DNA of 64,000 nucleotides. Origin: Nitriliruptor sp040882055 (GTDB taxonomy: Bacteria > Actinomycetota > Nitriliruptoria > Nitriliruptorales > Nitriliruptoraceae). The notes under the pieces were generated by a model. The model worked only from the letters and a program-made list of their open reading frames with translations, ran no database searches and was not told the DNA's origin. How positions within the stretch are numbered: the first letter of the stretch is position 1; every line of letters begins with the position of its first letter. This document shows positions 41,033 through 50,377 of this stretch, one piece after another. The position numbers and the translations under genes are program-made. The DNA is taken from contig JBBECA010000072.1 in NCBI GenBank assembly GCA_040882055.1, forward strand, positions 14,311 through 78,310, read 5' to 3'.

Positions 41033-43936
41033 TTGAGCGGGGCGCTGCCACCACCGCCGGAGGCGCCGCTCGACGACGGCTTCGCGCCGGCGAGCAGCGG
41101 CAGCAACGACGGCCGAGGCTCCTCGCGCAGCAACGGGACGGCGGGACGCGGCTACGACCGCGTCCCGCCGCACTCGTTGGAGGCCGAGGTCTCGGTGCTC
41201 GGTGCCTCCCTGCTGTCGCGCTCGGCGGCGGGCGAGGCCACCGAGGTGCTCTCCGCCGACGACTTCTACCGGGGTGCTCACCGGGTGGTGTTCGAGGGCA
41301 TCAGCGCGCTGCTCGACCTCGGTGAGCCCATCGACACGGTCACCCTGACCGACTGGCTCGCGCGCAACGACCGACTCGACGAGGTCGGTGGGCCGGCGGC
41401 GCTGCACGACCTGACCGTCGCGACCCCGACGGCCGCCAACGCGGCCTACTACGCCCGGATCGTGCAGCAGAAGGCCCTGCTCCGCCGGCTCATCGACGCG
41501 GGAACGGCCGTCGCCCGCATGGGATACGAGGCCGCGGACGACGCCGAATCGGTCGTCGACCGGGCCGAGAGCCTGGTCTACGAGGTCAGCCAGGTGGGGA
41601 CCCGCAGCGAGTACTCGCAGCTGCGCGACCTGCTCAACGACTCCTTCGCCGCGATCGAGAAGCTCGCCGAGCAGGGCTCGGAGGTCACCGGGCTCGCCAC
41701 GGGCTTCGACGAACTCGACCGCCTCACCAGCGGCCTGCAGCCCCAGAACCTGATCATCCTGGCGGCGAGACCGGCCATGGGGAAGTGCGCGTCTGGCGCA
41801 TCTAGGGTTCTCACATCGCGCGGCACTGTGGAGCGCATCGACACGCTGGTCGCCGCGGCGGACCCGTCGACCGAGGTGCTCGCCCTCGACGAGCGTGGGC
41901 GCATGCGCCCGGTGCCCGTGAGCGAGTTCCACGAGAACGGGGTGCAGGACACGTACCGCGTGCGCACGCGTTCGGGCCGCTCGATCGCGGTGACCGCCAA
42001 CCATCCGCTGCTGACCTGGCACGGCTGGCGTGAGCTGCGCGACCTCGGCGCGGGCAGCCTCATCGCCGTGCCCCGCACCCTGCCGGTCTTCGGCACCGCG
42101 GAGCGGGCCGCGGCGGAGGTCGTGCTCCTCGGCTACCTCCTCGGCGACGGGTGCCTCCGGGGGAACCAGCCCGAACTGACGACGGAGTCGCCGGTCATCG
42201 AAGCCGAAGCGGTGGCCGCTGCAGCCGCCTTCGGTACCCGAGCCGTGGTCGCGTCGAGAACGGGGACCCGGGCGAAGGTGATCCGGTTCACGCGTGGCCA
42301 CGAGCGTGTCCGAGCGCTGGATGTCGCGGCCCGGGCCGGTGTCAGCACCCGCACCGTGTACGCGGTCCACCACGACGATGGGTCCGTTCCGGTCTCCGAG
42401 ACCACCAGGCGTCGGGTCGATGAGGTCATCGACCTGCTCGGGTCCACTGGCGCTCACCAACCGAACTGGCTCCAGGACTGGCTCACCGTCCTGGGCCTGT
42501 GGGGCACGGGCAGCCACGACAAGTTCGTGCCCGACGTCGTGTTCGCCCTGCCGCGAGAGCAGGTGGCGATGTTCCTCTCGCGGCTGTTCGCCACCGACGG
42601 CAGCGCGTGGGTGGCCGAGGACCACGGCTACTTCGGTATCAGCTACTGCTCGGTGTCCGAGCGGTTGATCCGCGACGTCCAGCACCTGCTGCTGCGCTTC
42701 GGGATCCTCAGCCGCATCCGCGAACGTCAGGTCAAGTACCTCGATGGTCACAACCGGGCGTTCGAGCTCGAGATCCGCGACGCGTCCAACGTGCGCCGTT
42801 TCGTCTCCGAGATCGGGATCTTCTCCAAGGAAGAGCAGTGCGCGCAGGTCCTCGAGTACGCCGAGCGCCGGAACATCTCGCACACGAACACCGACCTGCT
42901 CCCGGTCGAGGTGTGGGACGACATCCTCACCGCCAAGGGCGACCGCTCCTGGGCCGATGTGTCGGCCGCGACCGGCCGCCCGCGCAACCACAACTGGCAC
43001 GTCGGGAAGCGGCGCCCGTCGCGGCGGCTGGTCGGCGAACTCGCTGAGGCCCTCGACAGCGATCACCTGCGTGACGTGGCCAGCTCCGACGTCCTCTGGG
43101 ACGAGATCGTCGCGATCGAGCCCGCCGGTGAGGAGCGCGTCTACGACCTCACCGTTCCCGGGTTGCACAACTTCGTCGCCGATGACCTGGTCGTGCACAA
43201 CAGTTCGCTCTCTCTGAACCTCGCGCAGTACGTGACGGTGGACCTCAAGAAGCCGGCCATCATCTTCACCCTGGAGATGAGCAAGCTCGAGGTCGTCAAC
43301 CGCATGCTGTCGGCCGAGGCGCGGATCGACTCGAACAAGCTCAAGACCGGTCGGCTGGACGACCTCGACTGGCGCAAGCTCGGCGACGCCCTCGGCAAGC
43401 TCTCCGACGCGCCGCTGTTCATCGACGACACCCCGGACCTGACGCTCATGGAGATCCGGGCCAAGTGTCGACGCCTCAAGCAGAAGCACGGCCTCGAGCT
43501 GGTCATCGTCGACTACCTCCAGCTGATGACCTCCTCGGGCCGGTCCGACAACCGGCAGAACGAGGTCGCCGAGATCTCCCGTGGCATGAAGATGCTCGCC
43601 AAGGAGCTCGACGTCCCCGTCATCGCGCTCTCGCAGCTCTCCCGTCAGCCCGAGTCGCGCACCGACAAGCGTCCCCTCATGTCCGACCTGCGCGAGTCGG
43701 GGTCGATCGAGCAGGACGCCGACATCGTCGCGTTCATCTACCGGGACGAGGTCTACGACGAGGACAGCCCCGACAAGGGCATCGCCGAGCTCATCGTGTC
43801 CAAGCACCGCAACGGTGCCACCGGCATCATCAAGCTCGCCTTCCTCGCCCACCTCACCAAGTTCGCCAACCTCCACCGCGGCACGTCCGGTGGCAGCGGT
43901 GGGGCCGGCGCCGGCGGAGCCCCGACGCCGATGTGA
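41033..43936 (+). CDS. dnaB: Replicative DNA helicase with intein
   Basis: A 967-residue precursor. Removing the intein (residues 252-723) leaves a 495-residue DnaB: N-terminal domain (RVPPHSLEAEVSVLGA) and RecA-like motor (IFTLEMSKLE, VIVDYLQLM, SRQPESR, RDEVYDEDS). The intein interrupts the Walker A motif between ARPAMGK and SSLSLNLA, so the helicase cannot work until splicing. A 40-residue Gly/Ser-rich leader precedes the helicase. The start is TTG at 41033 with GGAGAG upstream. Confidence 0.96.
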   Translation: MSGALPPPPEAPLDDGFAPASSGSNDGRGSSRSNGTAGRGYDRVPPHSLEAEVSVLGASLLSRSAAGEATEVLSADDFYRGAHRVVFEGISALLDLGEPIDTVTLTDWLARNDRLDEVGGPAALHDLTVATPTAANAAYYARIVQQKALLRRLIDAGTAVARMGYEAADDAESVVDRAESLVYEVSQVGTRSEYSQLRDLLNDSFAAIEKLAEQGSEVTGLATGFDELDRLTSGLQPQNLIILAARPAMGKCASGASRVLTSRGTVERIDTLVAAADPSTEVLALDERGRMRPVPVSEFHENGVQDTYRVRTRSGRSIAVTANHPLLTWHGWRELRDLGAGSLIAVPRTLPVFGTAERAAAEVVLLGYLLGDGCLRGNQPELTTESPVIEAEAVAAAAAFGTRAVVASRTGTRAKVIRFTRGHERVRALDVAARAGVSTRTVYAVHHDDGSVPVSETTRRRVDEVIDLLGSTGAHQPNWLQDWLTVLGLWGTGSHDKFVPDVVFALPREQVAMFLSRLFATDGSAWVAEDHGYFGISYCSVSERLIRDVQHLLLRFGILSRIRERQVKYLDGHNRAFELEIRDASNVRRFVSEIGIFSKEEQCAQVLEYAERRNISHTNTDLLPVEVWDDILTAKGDRSWADVSAATGRPRNHNWHVGKRRPSRRLVGELAEALDSDHLRDVASSDVLWDEIVAIEPAGEERVYDLTVPGLHNFVADDLVVHNSSLSLNLAQYVTVDLKKPAIIFTLEMSKLEVVNRMLSAEARIDSNKLKTGRLDDLDWRKLGDALGKLSDAPLFIDDTPDLTLMEIRAKCRRLKQKHGLELVIVDYLQLMTSSGRSDNRQNEVAEISRGMKMLAKELDVPVIALSQLSRQPESRTDKRPLMSDLRESGSIEQDADIVAFIYRDEVYDEDSPDKGIAELIVSKHRNGATGIIKLAFLAHLTKFANLHRGTSGGSGGAGAGGAPTPM
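41786..43201 (+). mobile_element. Intein with LAGLIDADG homing endonuclease in DnaB P-loop
   Basis: A 472-residue in-frame insertion starting with Cys (after PAMGK) and ending VVHN before Ser, the standard splice residues. Block B is TANHPLLTWHGW. Two LAGLIDADG motifs are seen: LLGYLLGDG (about residue 365) and LSRLFATDG (about 515). Between them, residues 430-470 (DVAARAGVSTRTVYAV, then ETTRRRVDEVIDLLG) look like a LacI-type helix-turn-helix. A second helical DNA-binding-like stretch precedes the C-terminal splicing block. Confidence 0.93.
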
Positions 43937-44061
43937 GCGGTGCCGGTGGCCGTCCGACGGCACCCGGCGGCGCGTGATCGGCTCGGCGGTGGCAACGTTC
44001 GCGACCGGTGACCTCGCTGGCCGACCGGGTCGGTGGGTACCGCTGGCGGTGAGGAGACACG

Positions 44062-44355
44062 GTGAGCGAACGGTGGACGGTCCGCGCCAAGCACGTCGAC
44101 GGCGGCGCGACGACGTGGCGGGTGCACGACGAGCAGGACGCCGGTCGGTCGGTGGCCGAGTTCGCAGACGAGGAAGCGGCTCGCGCCCACGCTGCACGGC
44201 TCTCGGAGGGGCCGTTCGACTGGGACGAGCAGGAGGCCTGGCAGGACCCCGACGACGAGGACGAGGACGAGGACTGGGGCCGCGACCCCGAGGCTGACGC
44301 CGAGATCGACCCGCCCGGCGGCGCCGGCCACGGCGGCACCCGAGGTACCCCGTGA
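44062..44355 (+). CDS. Small acidic protein, unknown
   Basis: A 97-residue protein with a short beta-type N-terminal half (WTVRAKHVDGGATTWRVHD) and a very acidic tail. The GTG at 44062 has GAGGAG upstream. Its stop overlaps the next start (GTGA). No family recognised. Confidence 0.55.
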   Translation: MSERWTVRAKHVDGGATTWRVHDEQDAGRSVAEFADEEAARAHAARLSEGPFDWDEQEAWQDPDDEDEDEDWGRDPEADAEIDPPGGAGHGGTRGTP

Positions 44356-45263
44356 CCTTCTCGATCGTCGCACGCGACCCGCAGACCGGGTTGATGGGCG
44401 TCGCGACCCAGACGCAGGCGCTCGCGGTGGGAGGCTCGGTGCCGTGGGCGCTGCCCGGGTACGGCGTCATCGCGACGCAGTCGATGGGTGAGCCGATGTA
44501 CGGCGAGCTGGGCCTCGATCTGCTGCGCAACGGACTCACCGCCCAGGAGGTGCTCGTCGCGTTGCGCAGCATCGACGAGGCGCCATCCCGGCGACAGGTG
44601 GCGATGGTGGACCGGTCCGGCGACTTCGCGATCTACACCGGCGCGGACTGCGTGGCCTCCGCTGGGCACCGGATCGGCGCCGACTGCGCGGCCCTGGCCA
44701 ACATGGTCGCCGCACCCGACGTGTGGCACTCCATGGTCGATCGGTTCGAGGCGACCGGCGGCCCGCTGACCTACCGGCTGCTCGCCGCCCTGCGTGCCGG
44801 CGAGGACGCGGGAGGGGACATCCGCGGCCACCGTTCGGCGTGCGTGCTGGTGGTCCGCAACGAGCGGACCGGGCGGCCGTGGCGCGACCAGCTCTTCAAC
44901 CTGCGGGTCGACGCCGATCCCGATCCGCTGACCCGGCTCGGCGACCTCGTCGACCGTTCGATCCGCTACCACCGGGTGGTGGAAGCCTTCGAGCTCGCGC
45001 TCGACGGCCGGGCGGAAGAGGCGGCCGCGATGCTCGATGCCAACGTGCTCGCCGGGTACGAGGACGAGCCGGACCTGCAGATGTGGCGCTCGGTCGTGCT
45101 CGCCCTGGCGGGCCGGGAAGACGAAGCCCGCGAGCTGCTCGCACACCTCGACGCCACCGATCCGGCGTTCGTCGAGACCCTGCGCCGCTTCCCCGCGGCC
45201 GGGCTCATCCCGCCGGACCTGCTCGACCGAGTGCTGCCCGCCGCCGATGCCCGGAGCGCCTGA
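44352..45263 (+). CDS. DUF1028 family protein
   Basis: A 303-residue protein whose first 200 residues match DUF1028 (MTFSIVARDPQTGLMGVA, GVIATQSMGEPMYGELGL), a fold related to Ntn hydrolases. The C-terminal 100 residues are helical repeats of TPR character. Function unproven in the family. Translation coupled to the acidic protein upstream. Confidence 0.82.
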   Translation: MTFSIVARDPQTGLMGVATQTQALAVGGSVPWALPGYGVIATQSMGEPMYGELGLDLLRNGLTAQEVLVALRSIDEAPSRRQVAMVDRSGDFAIYTGADCVASAGHRIGADCAALANMVAAPDVWHSMVDRFEATGGPLTYRLLAALRAGEDAGGDIRGHRSACVLVVRNERTGRPWRDQLFNLRVDADPDPLTRLGDLVDRSIRYHRVVEAFELALDGRAEEAAAMLDANVLAGYEDEPDLQMWRSVVLALAGREDEARELLAHLDATDPAFVETLRRFPAAGLIPPDLLDRVLPAADARSA

Positions 45264-45333
45264 CCGCCTGCCGTGGCCGCCACCCGGTGCGGTCCGGGCG
45301 GGGGCATCGGCGGTCACCACGTCCGTGGTCGGG

Positions 45334-46053
45334 TCAGCGGTCCGCCTCGAGCCGGTCGATCGCGGCGAGGGCGGCTTGGGTACCCGCGCCGGTGATGCGC
45401 CGGGCGACCGCCCCGGCCCGGGCGCCGTCGTGCGCGGCGATGGCGTCGACGAGCGTGCGGTACCCGGCGACGTCGTCGATCTCGGCGCTCATCACCGTCG
45501 CGAGCACGTCCATCGCCGGGAGGTAGGCCGCCTCGAGGGCGTTGAACAGCAACCGCTCGACCACGTTGCCACCGCCGTCGACGATGGTGGACCAGAGGGC
45601 GTGCACGGCCAGCTGGCGCTGTCCGGTGCTGGCCGCCTCGATGTCCTCGAGCCGCTCCTCGAGGCGGCCGAGTATGCCGGCGTCACGGCGGACCGCGCAG
45701 CGGCGTGCGACGTCCGGCGCGAGGGTGAACCGGGTCTCGAGGATGCTGCGGACCACGTCGAGGTCGGGTGTCCCGCCACGCAGCAGCAGCCGGGGCAGCA
45801 GCTCGGGGCCCGCCGAGCGGCGGAAATCGCGCACCGTGGTCGCGTCGCCCTGCCGCACGTCGATCAGTCCGGCCTGCGCGAGGCGTTGGAGGGCCTCGCG
45901 GACCGCGGGCCGTGACACCCCGAGCACCTCGGCGAGCCGGCGCTCGGCGGGAAGCTCGCTGCCGGGTGTCAGCTCGCCGCCGATGATGTCCGCTGCGAGC
46001 TGGTCGAAGACGGCGTCCGGGACGGACCTGCGGGCGACGGGGGTCAGGGCCAC
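45334..46053 (-). CDS. FadR-subfamily GntR regulator
   Basis: A 239-residue repressor-type protein: winged HTH (LPAERRLAEVLGVSRPAVREALQRLAQAG) and an all-helical FCD effector domain. The ligand is unknown, probably an organic acid or acyl-CoA. The GTG at 46053 has a GGAG site; TAGGCT (46084-46079) is its likely -10. A matching operator palindrome lies upstream at 46114-46128, suggesting autoregulation. Confidence 0.88.
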   Translation of the reverse strand: MALTPVARRSVPDAVFDQLAADIIGGELTPGSELPAERRLAEVLGVSRPAVREALQRLAQAGLIDVRQGDATTVRDFRRSAGPELLPRLLLRGGTPDLDVVRSILETRFTLAPDVARRCAVRRDAGILGRLEERLEDIEAASTGQRQLAVHALWSTIVDGGGNVVERLLFNALEAAYLPAMDVLATVMSAEIDDVAGYRTLVDAIAAHDGARAGAVARRITGAGTQAALAAIDRLEADR

Positions 46054-46113
46054 GGCTGCTCCAGGTGCGGGGTCCCGTAGCCTACCTGAACGCGGCCACC
46101 GGACCGCTGAACT

Positions 46114-46128
46114 GGTGGTCGGACCACC
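46114..46128. promoter_or_regulatory. FadR-type operator palindrome
   Basis: GGTGGTCGGACCACC is a perfect odd palindrome whose core TGGTCGGACCA fits the FadR-subfamily consensus TNGTNNNACNA. It lies just upstream of the regulator's own -35 region and between it and algH. Confidence 0.65.
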
Positions 46129-46288
46129 GGCCGACGGCGGCGTGCTCGGCCGCGTCGGGACCGCAGCGGCGCGGACTGGAGACCGGCCGGCCCGTCGCGC
46201 GAAGGCCCGAGATGGCGGGACAGCGGGGTCTGGCGGACCTGCGGCCGACTTCGGTACCGTCGTGGGCCGACGTCAGGAGGGGTCCGCG

Positions 46289-46843
46289 GTGACCGACGAC
46301 TGCACCGGCCGGCTCCTCGTGGCCTCCCCGCAGCTCGACGAGCCGACGTTCCGCCGCACCGTGGTGTTCGTGCTCGACCACGACGAGGCCGGCGCGCTCG
46401 GGGTCGTGCTCAACCGCGCGTCGATCGTGCCCGTCGCGGAGGCGGTGCCGGGCTGGGACGACCTGGCGTGCGAGCCCGCGTTGATCTTCGACGGTGGTCC
46501 GGTGGAGCCCGAGGTGGTGGTCGCCCTCGGCGGCTCGGTCGCCCGCGTCGGCGCGCCCGACGGTGGGATGCTCGACGAGCACGTACGTCTCGTGGACCTC
46601 TCCGCCGACCCGATCCTCGAGCAGCTCGAGCTCGAGACGGTGCGGATCTTCGCCGGTTACGCGGGCTGGGCGCCCGGCCAGCTCGAGAGTGAGCTGGCCC
46701 AGGAGGCCTGGATCGTGGTGGACGCCGAGCCGGGGGACGTGTTCACCGGCGACCCGTCGGGGCTGTGGCACGCGGTCCTCGGTCGTCAGCCGGGCCAGCT
46801 GCGGCTGCTCGCGACGTTCCCCGACGACCCGTCCCAGAACTAG
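46289..46843 (+). CDS. YqgE/AlgH family protein
   Basis: A 184-residue protein with the family motifs LLVASPQLDEPTFRRTVVF, LGVVLNR, GGPVEPE and FAGYAGWAPGQLE. AlgH proteins are widespread and structurally known but their activity is uncertain. The GTG at 46289 has a GGAGGG site; TACCGT at 46255-46260 is a likely -10. Confidence 0.9.
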   Translation: MTDDCTGRLLVASPQLDEPTFRRTVVFVLDHDEAGALGVVLNRASIVPVAEAVPGWDDLACEPALIFDGGPVEPEVVVALGGSVARVGAPDGGMLDEHVRLVDLSADPILEQLELETVRIFAGYAGWAPGQLESELAQEAWIVVDAEPGDVFTGDPSGLWHAVLGRQPGQLRLLATFPDDPSQN

Positions 46844-46881
46844 CCACCCGACGCAGCGCCGAGGTCACCGCAGCGCGGAGG

Positions 46882-47349
46882 TCACTCCCCGCCGTCGCTC
46901 GGTGGCTGCGGGTCGTCGCAGCGTGCCGGGTCCTCCCCGTCCGCGCCGTGGTAGGCGATCTGTTCGCCACCGGCGTCGAGGACGACGCGGTAGCCGGGGA
47001 CGAGCGCCTGGGTGTACATCACGTCCGGATCGGGGCACCCGAGGGACCCGTCCGACCAGGTGACCTGCTCGGCCACCACCACCTCCACGTCGGCGGGGTC
47101 GACGCCCTCGGTGGCGGCCAGATCGGCGATCGCTGCCTCGGTCGCCGCGTCGAGTTCCGTCCCGTCCCCGGTTCCGTCCCCGGTTCCGTCTCCGGTCCCG
47201 TTGTCGCCGCCGTCGGCAGGCTCCTCGGCGCCGTCCGCAGCGCCATCGTCGGCGGGCTCGACGGTCGGTGTCGGTTCGTCCTCAATGCCACAGGCGGTCG
47301 CGGTGAGGCCGAGCGCGAGGAGCGTGGCGAGGGTCGCGGTGGTGCGCAT
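46882..47349 (-). CDS. Small lipoprotein
   Basis: A 155-residue protein with a signal peptide and lipobox TATAC (cysteine near 20), an acidic linker containing four GTGD-type repeats, and a C-terminal domain with LGCPDPDVMYTQALVPGYRV and two cysteines. This looks like a small secreted beta fold seen in actinobacterial lipoproteins. Function unknown. Confidence 0.68.
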   Translation of the reverse strand: MRTTATLATLLALGLTATACGIEDEPTPTVEPADDGAADGAEEPADGGDNGTGDGTGDGTGDGTELDAATEAAIADLAATEGVDPADVEVVVAEQVTWSDGSLGCPDPDVMYTQALVPGYRVVLDAGGEQIAYHGADGEDPARCDDPQPPSDGGE

Positions 47350-47412
47350 CGGGTGTGCTCCGGTCGGGGGTGGTGGTGGTGGTGGGACGTCGACGGTGCC
47401 CCGAGGTTGCGG

Positions 47413-48151
<739 letters not shown>

Positions 48152-48333
48152 GTCGTGGCTCCGATCAGGGTCGGCGCGTTTGCGGCGACCGCAGGGGACG
48201 GTAGGCAGGGGGCCGGTTGAGGTCAACTGGTATGACCAAAGCCGCGGCACGGCGTGGCTGGGGTGCGCACGCTCGGTGGGAGTCGGCGTACCCTCACGCC
48301 CCTATCCCGCCCGCCGCCCGATCGAGCTGCGCC

Positions 48334-48573
48334 GTGTCCGAGACCTCGTTCGGTTTCCTGCTGTTCGGCTCCGTCGGGGCCATCGGGGCGGCCATGGCGT
48401 TCGGCACGCTCGCAGCGCTCTGGCGCTACCACCGCACCGGGACCTTCCCCGGTCACGACACGCCCGAGGTCGTCCCGCGCGCCAAGCTCGTGCGGATGTG
48501 GCTCCGCGTGGTCATCGGCCTGGCCATCGCGGCCTACGGCGTCTACGTGGTCGAGGCCTCCGGGGTGCTCTGA
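48334..48573 (+). CDS. Small two-helix membrane protein
   Basis: A 79-residue protein with two membrane helices (FGFLLFGSVGAIGAAMAFG and VVIGLAIAAYGVYVV) joined by a basic loop. The GTG at 48334 gives the shortest clean reading. It precedes the acyl-CoA dehydrogenase gene by 108 nt. Function unknown. Confidence 0.55.
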   Translation: MSETSFGFLLFGSVGAIGAAMAFGTLAALWRYHRTGTFPGHDTPEVVPRAKLVRMWLRVVIGLAIAAYGVYVVEASGVL

Positions 48574-48620
48574 CCCGTCCTCATCACCCGGGTGCTCTGC
48601 CCGCGCCCGCGTTCGGTACC

Positions 48621-48654
48621 GTTCCGACCGGAACGTTCCACGCTGGAACGTTCC
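48621..48654 (+). promoter_or_regulatory. Operator-like repeats before acyl-CoA dehydrogenase
   Basis: The palindrome GGAACGTTCC occurs at 48630-48639 and 48645-48654, one and a half helix turns apart, and GTTCC-N4-GGAAC at 48621-48634 overlaps the first. This looks like a tandem site for a TetR-type fatty-acid regulator, 27 nt before the gene; the regulator is not in the window. Confidence 0.55.
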
Positions 48655-48680
48655 ACTCGTCGATCGACCGGGAGACCGCC

Positions 48681-49826
48681 GTGGAGCGCCGCATCTTCAC
48701 CGAGGAGCACGACCAGTTCCGCCAGATGGTGCGGAGCTTCCTGCAGGCCGAGGTCGTGCCGTTCCACGAGCAGTGGGAGCGCGACGGGATCGTCCCGCGC
48801 GAGCTGTGGAAGAAGGCCGGCGCTCAGGGGCTGCTCTGCACCGACGTGCCGACCGAGTACGGCGGCGGCGGCGTGGCGGACTTCCGCTACAACGTCGTCA
48901 TCACCGAGGAGCTGTGCAACATCGGCGCCTCAGGGGTGGGCTTCCCGCTCCACAACGACGTCGTCGTGCCGTACTTCCTCAAGTACGCCACCGACGAGCA
49001 GAAGCAGCGCTTCCTGCCGGCGATGTGCTCGGGGGAGACCATCACCGCCATCGCGATGACCGAGCCGGGCACCGGCTCGGACCTCGCCGGTGTCAAGACC
49101 ACCGCGATCGAGCAGAGCGACGGCTCCTACCTGCTCAACGGCGCCAAGACCTTCATCACCAACGGCATCACGGCCGACCTCGTCATCGTGGTCGCCAAGA
49201 CCGACCCGGACGCCAAGCACGGCGGCATCTCGTTGCTGCTGGTCGAGCGCGGCATGGACGGCTTTGAGCGCGGCCGCAAGCTCGAGAAGATCGGCATGGC
49301 CGCCCAGGACACCGCGGAGCTGTTCTTCACCGACGTGCGCGTCCCGGCCGAGAACGTCCTCGGCGAGCTCGGCAAGGGCTTCCTCTACCTCATGCAGGCG
49401 CTGCCGCAGGAGCGCCTCGGCATCGCCGTCGCCGGTTCGGCCGGCGCGATGGCCGCGGTCGAGATGACGCTGGCCTACTGCAAGGAGCGCGAGGCGTTCG
49501 GCCGCCCCATCGGCTCGTTCCAGAACACCCGCTTCAAGCTCGCCGAGATGAGGACCAAGGCCCTCATCACCCGCGAGTTCGTCGACCGCTGCACCGAGCT
49601 GCACAACGAGGGGAAGCTGCCCGTCGACGAGGCCGCCATGGCCAAGTACTGGGCCTCCGACGTGCTGAACGAGGTCGTGGACGAGTGCGTCCAGCTCCAC
49701 GGCGGGTACGGCTACATGCGCGAGTACCCGATCGCGCGCGCCTTCGTCGACGCGCGGGTCCAGCGCATCTACGGCGGGACGAACGAGATCATGAAGGAGA
49801 TCATCGGTCGGACGATGGGCGTCTGA
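48681..49826 (+). CDS. Acyl-CoA dehydrogenase
   Basis: A 381-residue flavoenzyme of fatty-acid or amino-acid catabolism, introducing a 2,3 double bond into acyl-CoA. Motifs: AMTEPGTGSDLAG, TFITNG, QLHGGYGYMREYP with the region of the catalytic base, and RIYGGTNEIMKEIIGR. The GTG at 48681 has GGGAG upstream. A thioesterase gene follows 1 nt after its stop. Chain-length preference is unknown. Confidence 0.93.
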   Translation: MERRIFTEEHDQFRQMVRSFLQAEVVPFHEQWERDGIVPRELWKKAGAQGLLCTDVPTEYGGGGVADFRYNVVITEELCNIGASGVGFPLHNDVVVPYFLKYATDEQKQRFLPAMCSGETITAIAMTEPGTGSDLAGVKTTAIEQSDGSYLLNGAKTFITNGITADLVIVVAKTDPDAKHGGISLLLVERGMDGFERGRKLEKIGMAAQDTAELFFTDVRVPAENVLGELGKGFLYLMQALPQERLGIAVAGSAGAMAAVEMTLAYCKEREAFGRPIGSFQNTRFKLAEMRTKALITREFVDRCTELHNEGKLPVDEAAMAKYWASDVLNEVVDECVQLHGGYGYMREYPIARAFVDARVQRIYGGTNEIMKEIIGRTMGV

Positions 49827-49827
49827 G

Positions 49828-50349
49828 GTGGCCGATCACCCCGCCGGGTCCGCGCTGACCGACCACCCGGAGCTCGACCGCTTCCTCGCCGCCCTCGAGG
49901 CCGGCGGATGGCAGGACGGCGAGGTGCTGCCGCGCCACCAGGCCGGCTGCTACGGCTGCGGGCCCGACAACCCCGCGGGCTTCGCGCTCGAGGCGGTGGC
50001 CGCTCCCGACGGCGGCGTCCGCGCCGAGGTCACCTTCGATGACCGCTTCCTCGGTGCTCCCGGGCTGGTGCACGGTGGAGCGCTCGCGGGGATCCTCGAC
50101 GACCTCTACGGCATGGTGATGGTGCGTGAGCTCATCCCCGCGGTGACCGTCGACCTCGCGGTCAGCTACCGCCGTCCGATCCACCTCGGCGTCCCGTGCG
50201 TGTTGACCGGCCACCTCGTCGAGCGAGACGGCAGGGACGTGCACGTCAGCGCCGAGGTGATCCAGCACGACGAGGTCAAGGTCACCTCGACCGGGCGGTT
50301 CCGGGTCATGTCCCCCGAGCGGATCGCCAACCGCTACGAGCCCCTCTGA
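49828..50349 (+). CDS. PaaI-type hotdog thioesterase
   Basis: A 173-residue hotdog-fold protein. CYGCGPDNPAGFAL, then GLVHGGALAGILDDL with the catalytic aspartate, are typical of PaaI/acyl-CoA thioesterases. It forms an operon with the acyl-CoA dehydrogenase (GTG at 49828 after TGA at 49824-49826) and likely releases CoA from intermediates of the same pathway. Confidence 0.85.
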   Translation: MADHPAGSALTDHPELDRFLAALEAGGWQDGEVLPRHQAGCYGCGPDNPAGFALEAVAAPDGGVRAEVTFDDRFLGAPGLVHGGALAGILDDLYGMVMVRELIPAVTVDLAVSYRRPIHLGVPCVLTGHLVERDGRDVHVSAEVIQHDEVKVTSTGRFRVMSPERIANRYEPL

Positions 50350-50377
50350 CGCCTCCGACCGTGGCCACCGCCCGCGG

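Noticed and set aside
40874..44572. 1,232-codon minus-strand open frame across dnaB
   Set aside because: A GC-rich shadow of dnaB and its intein; no domain or ribosome site.
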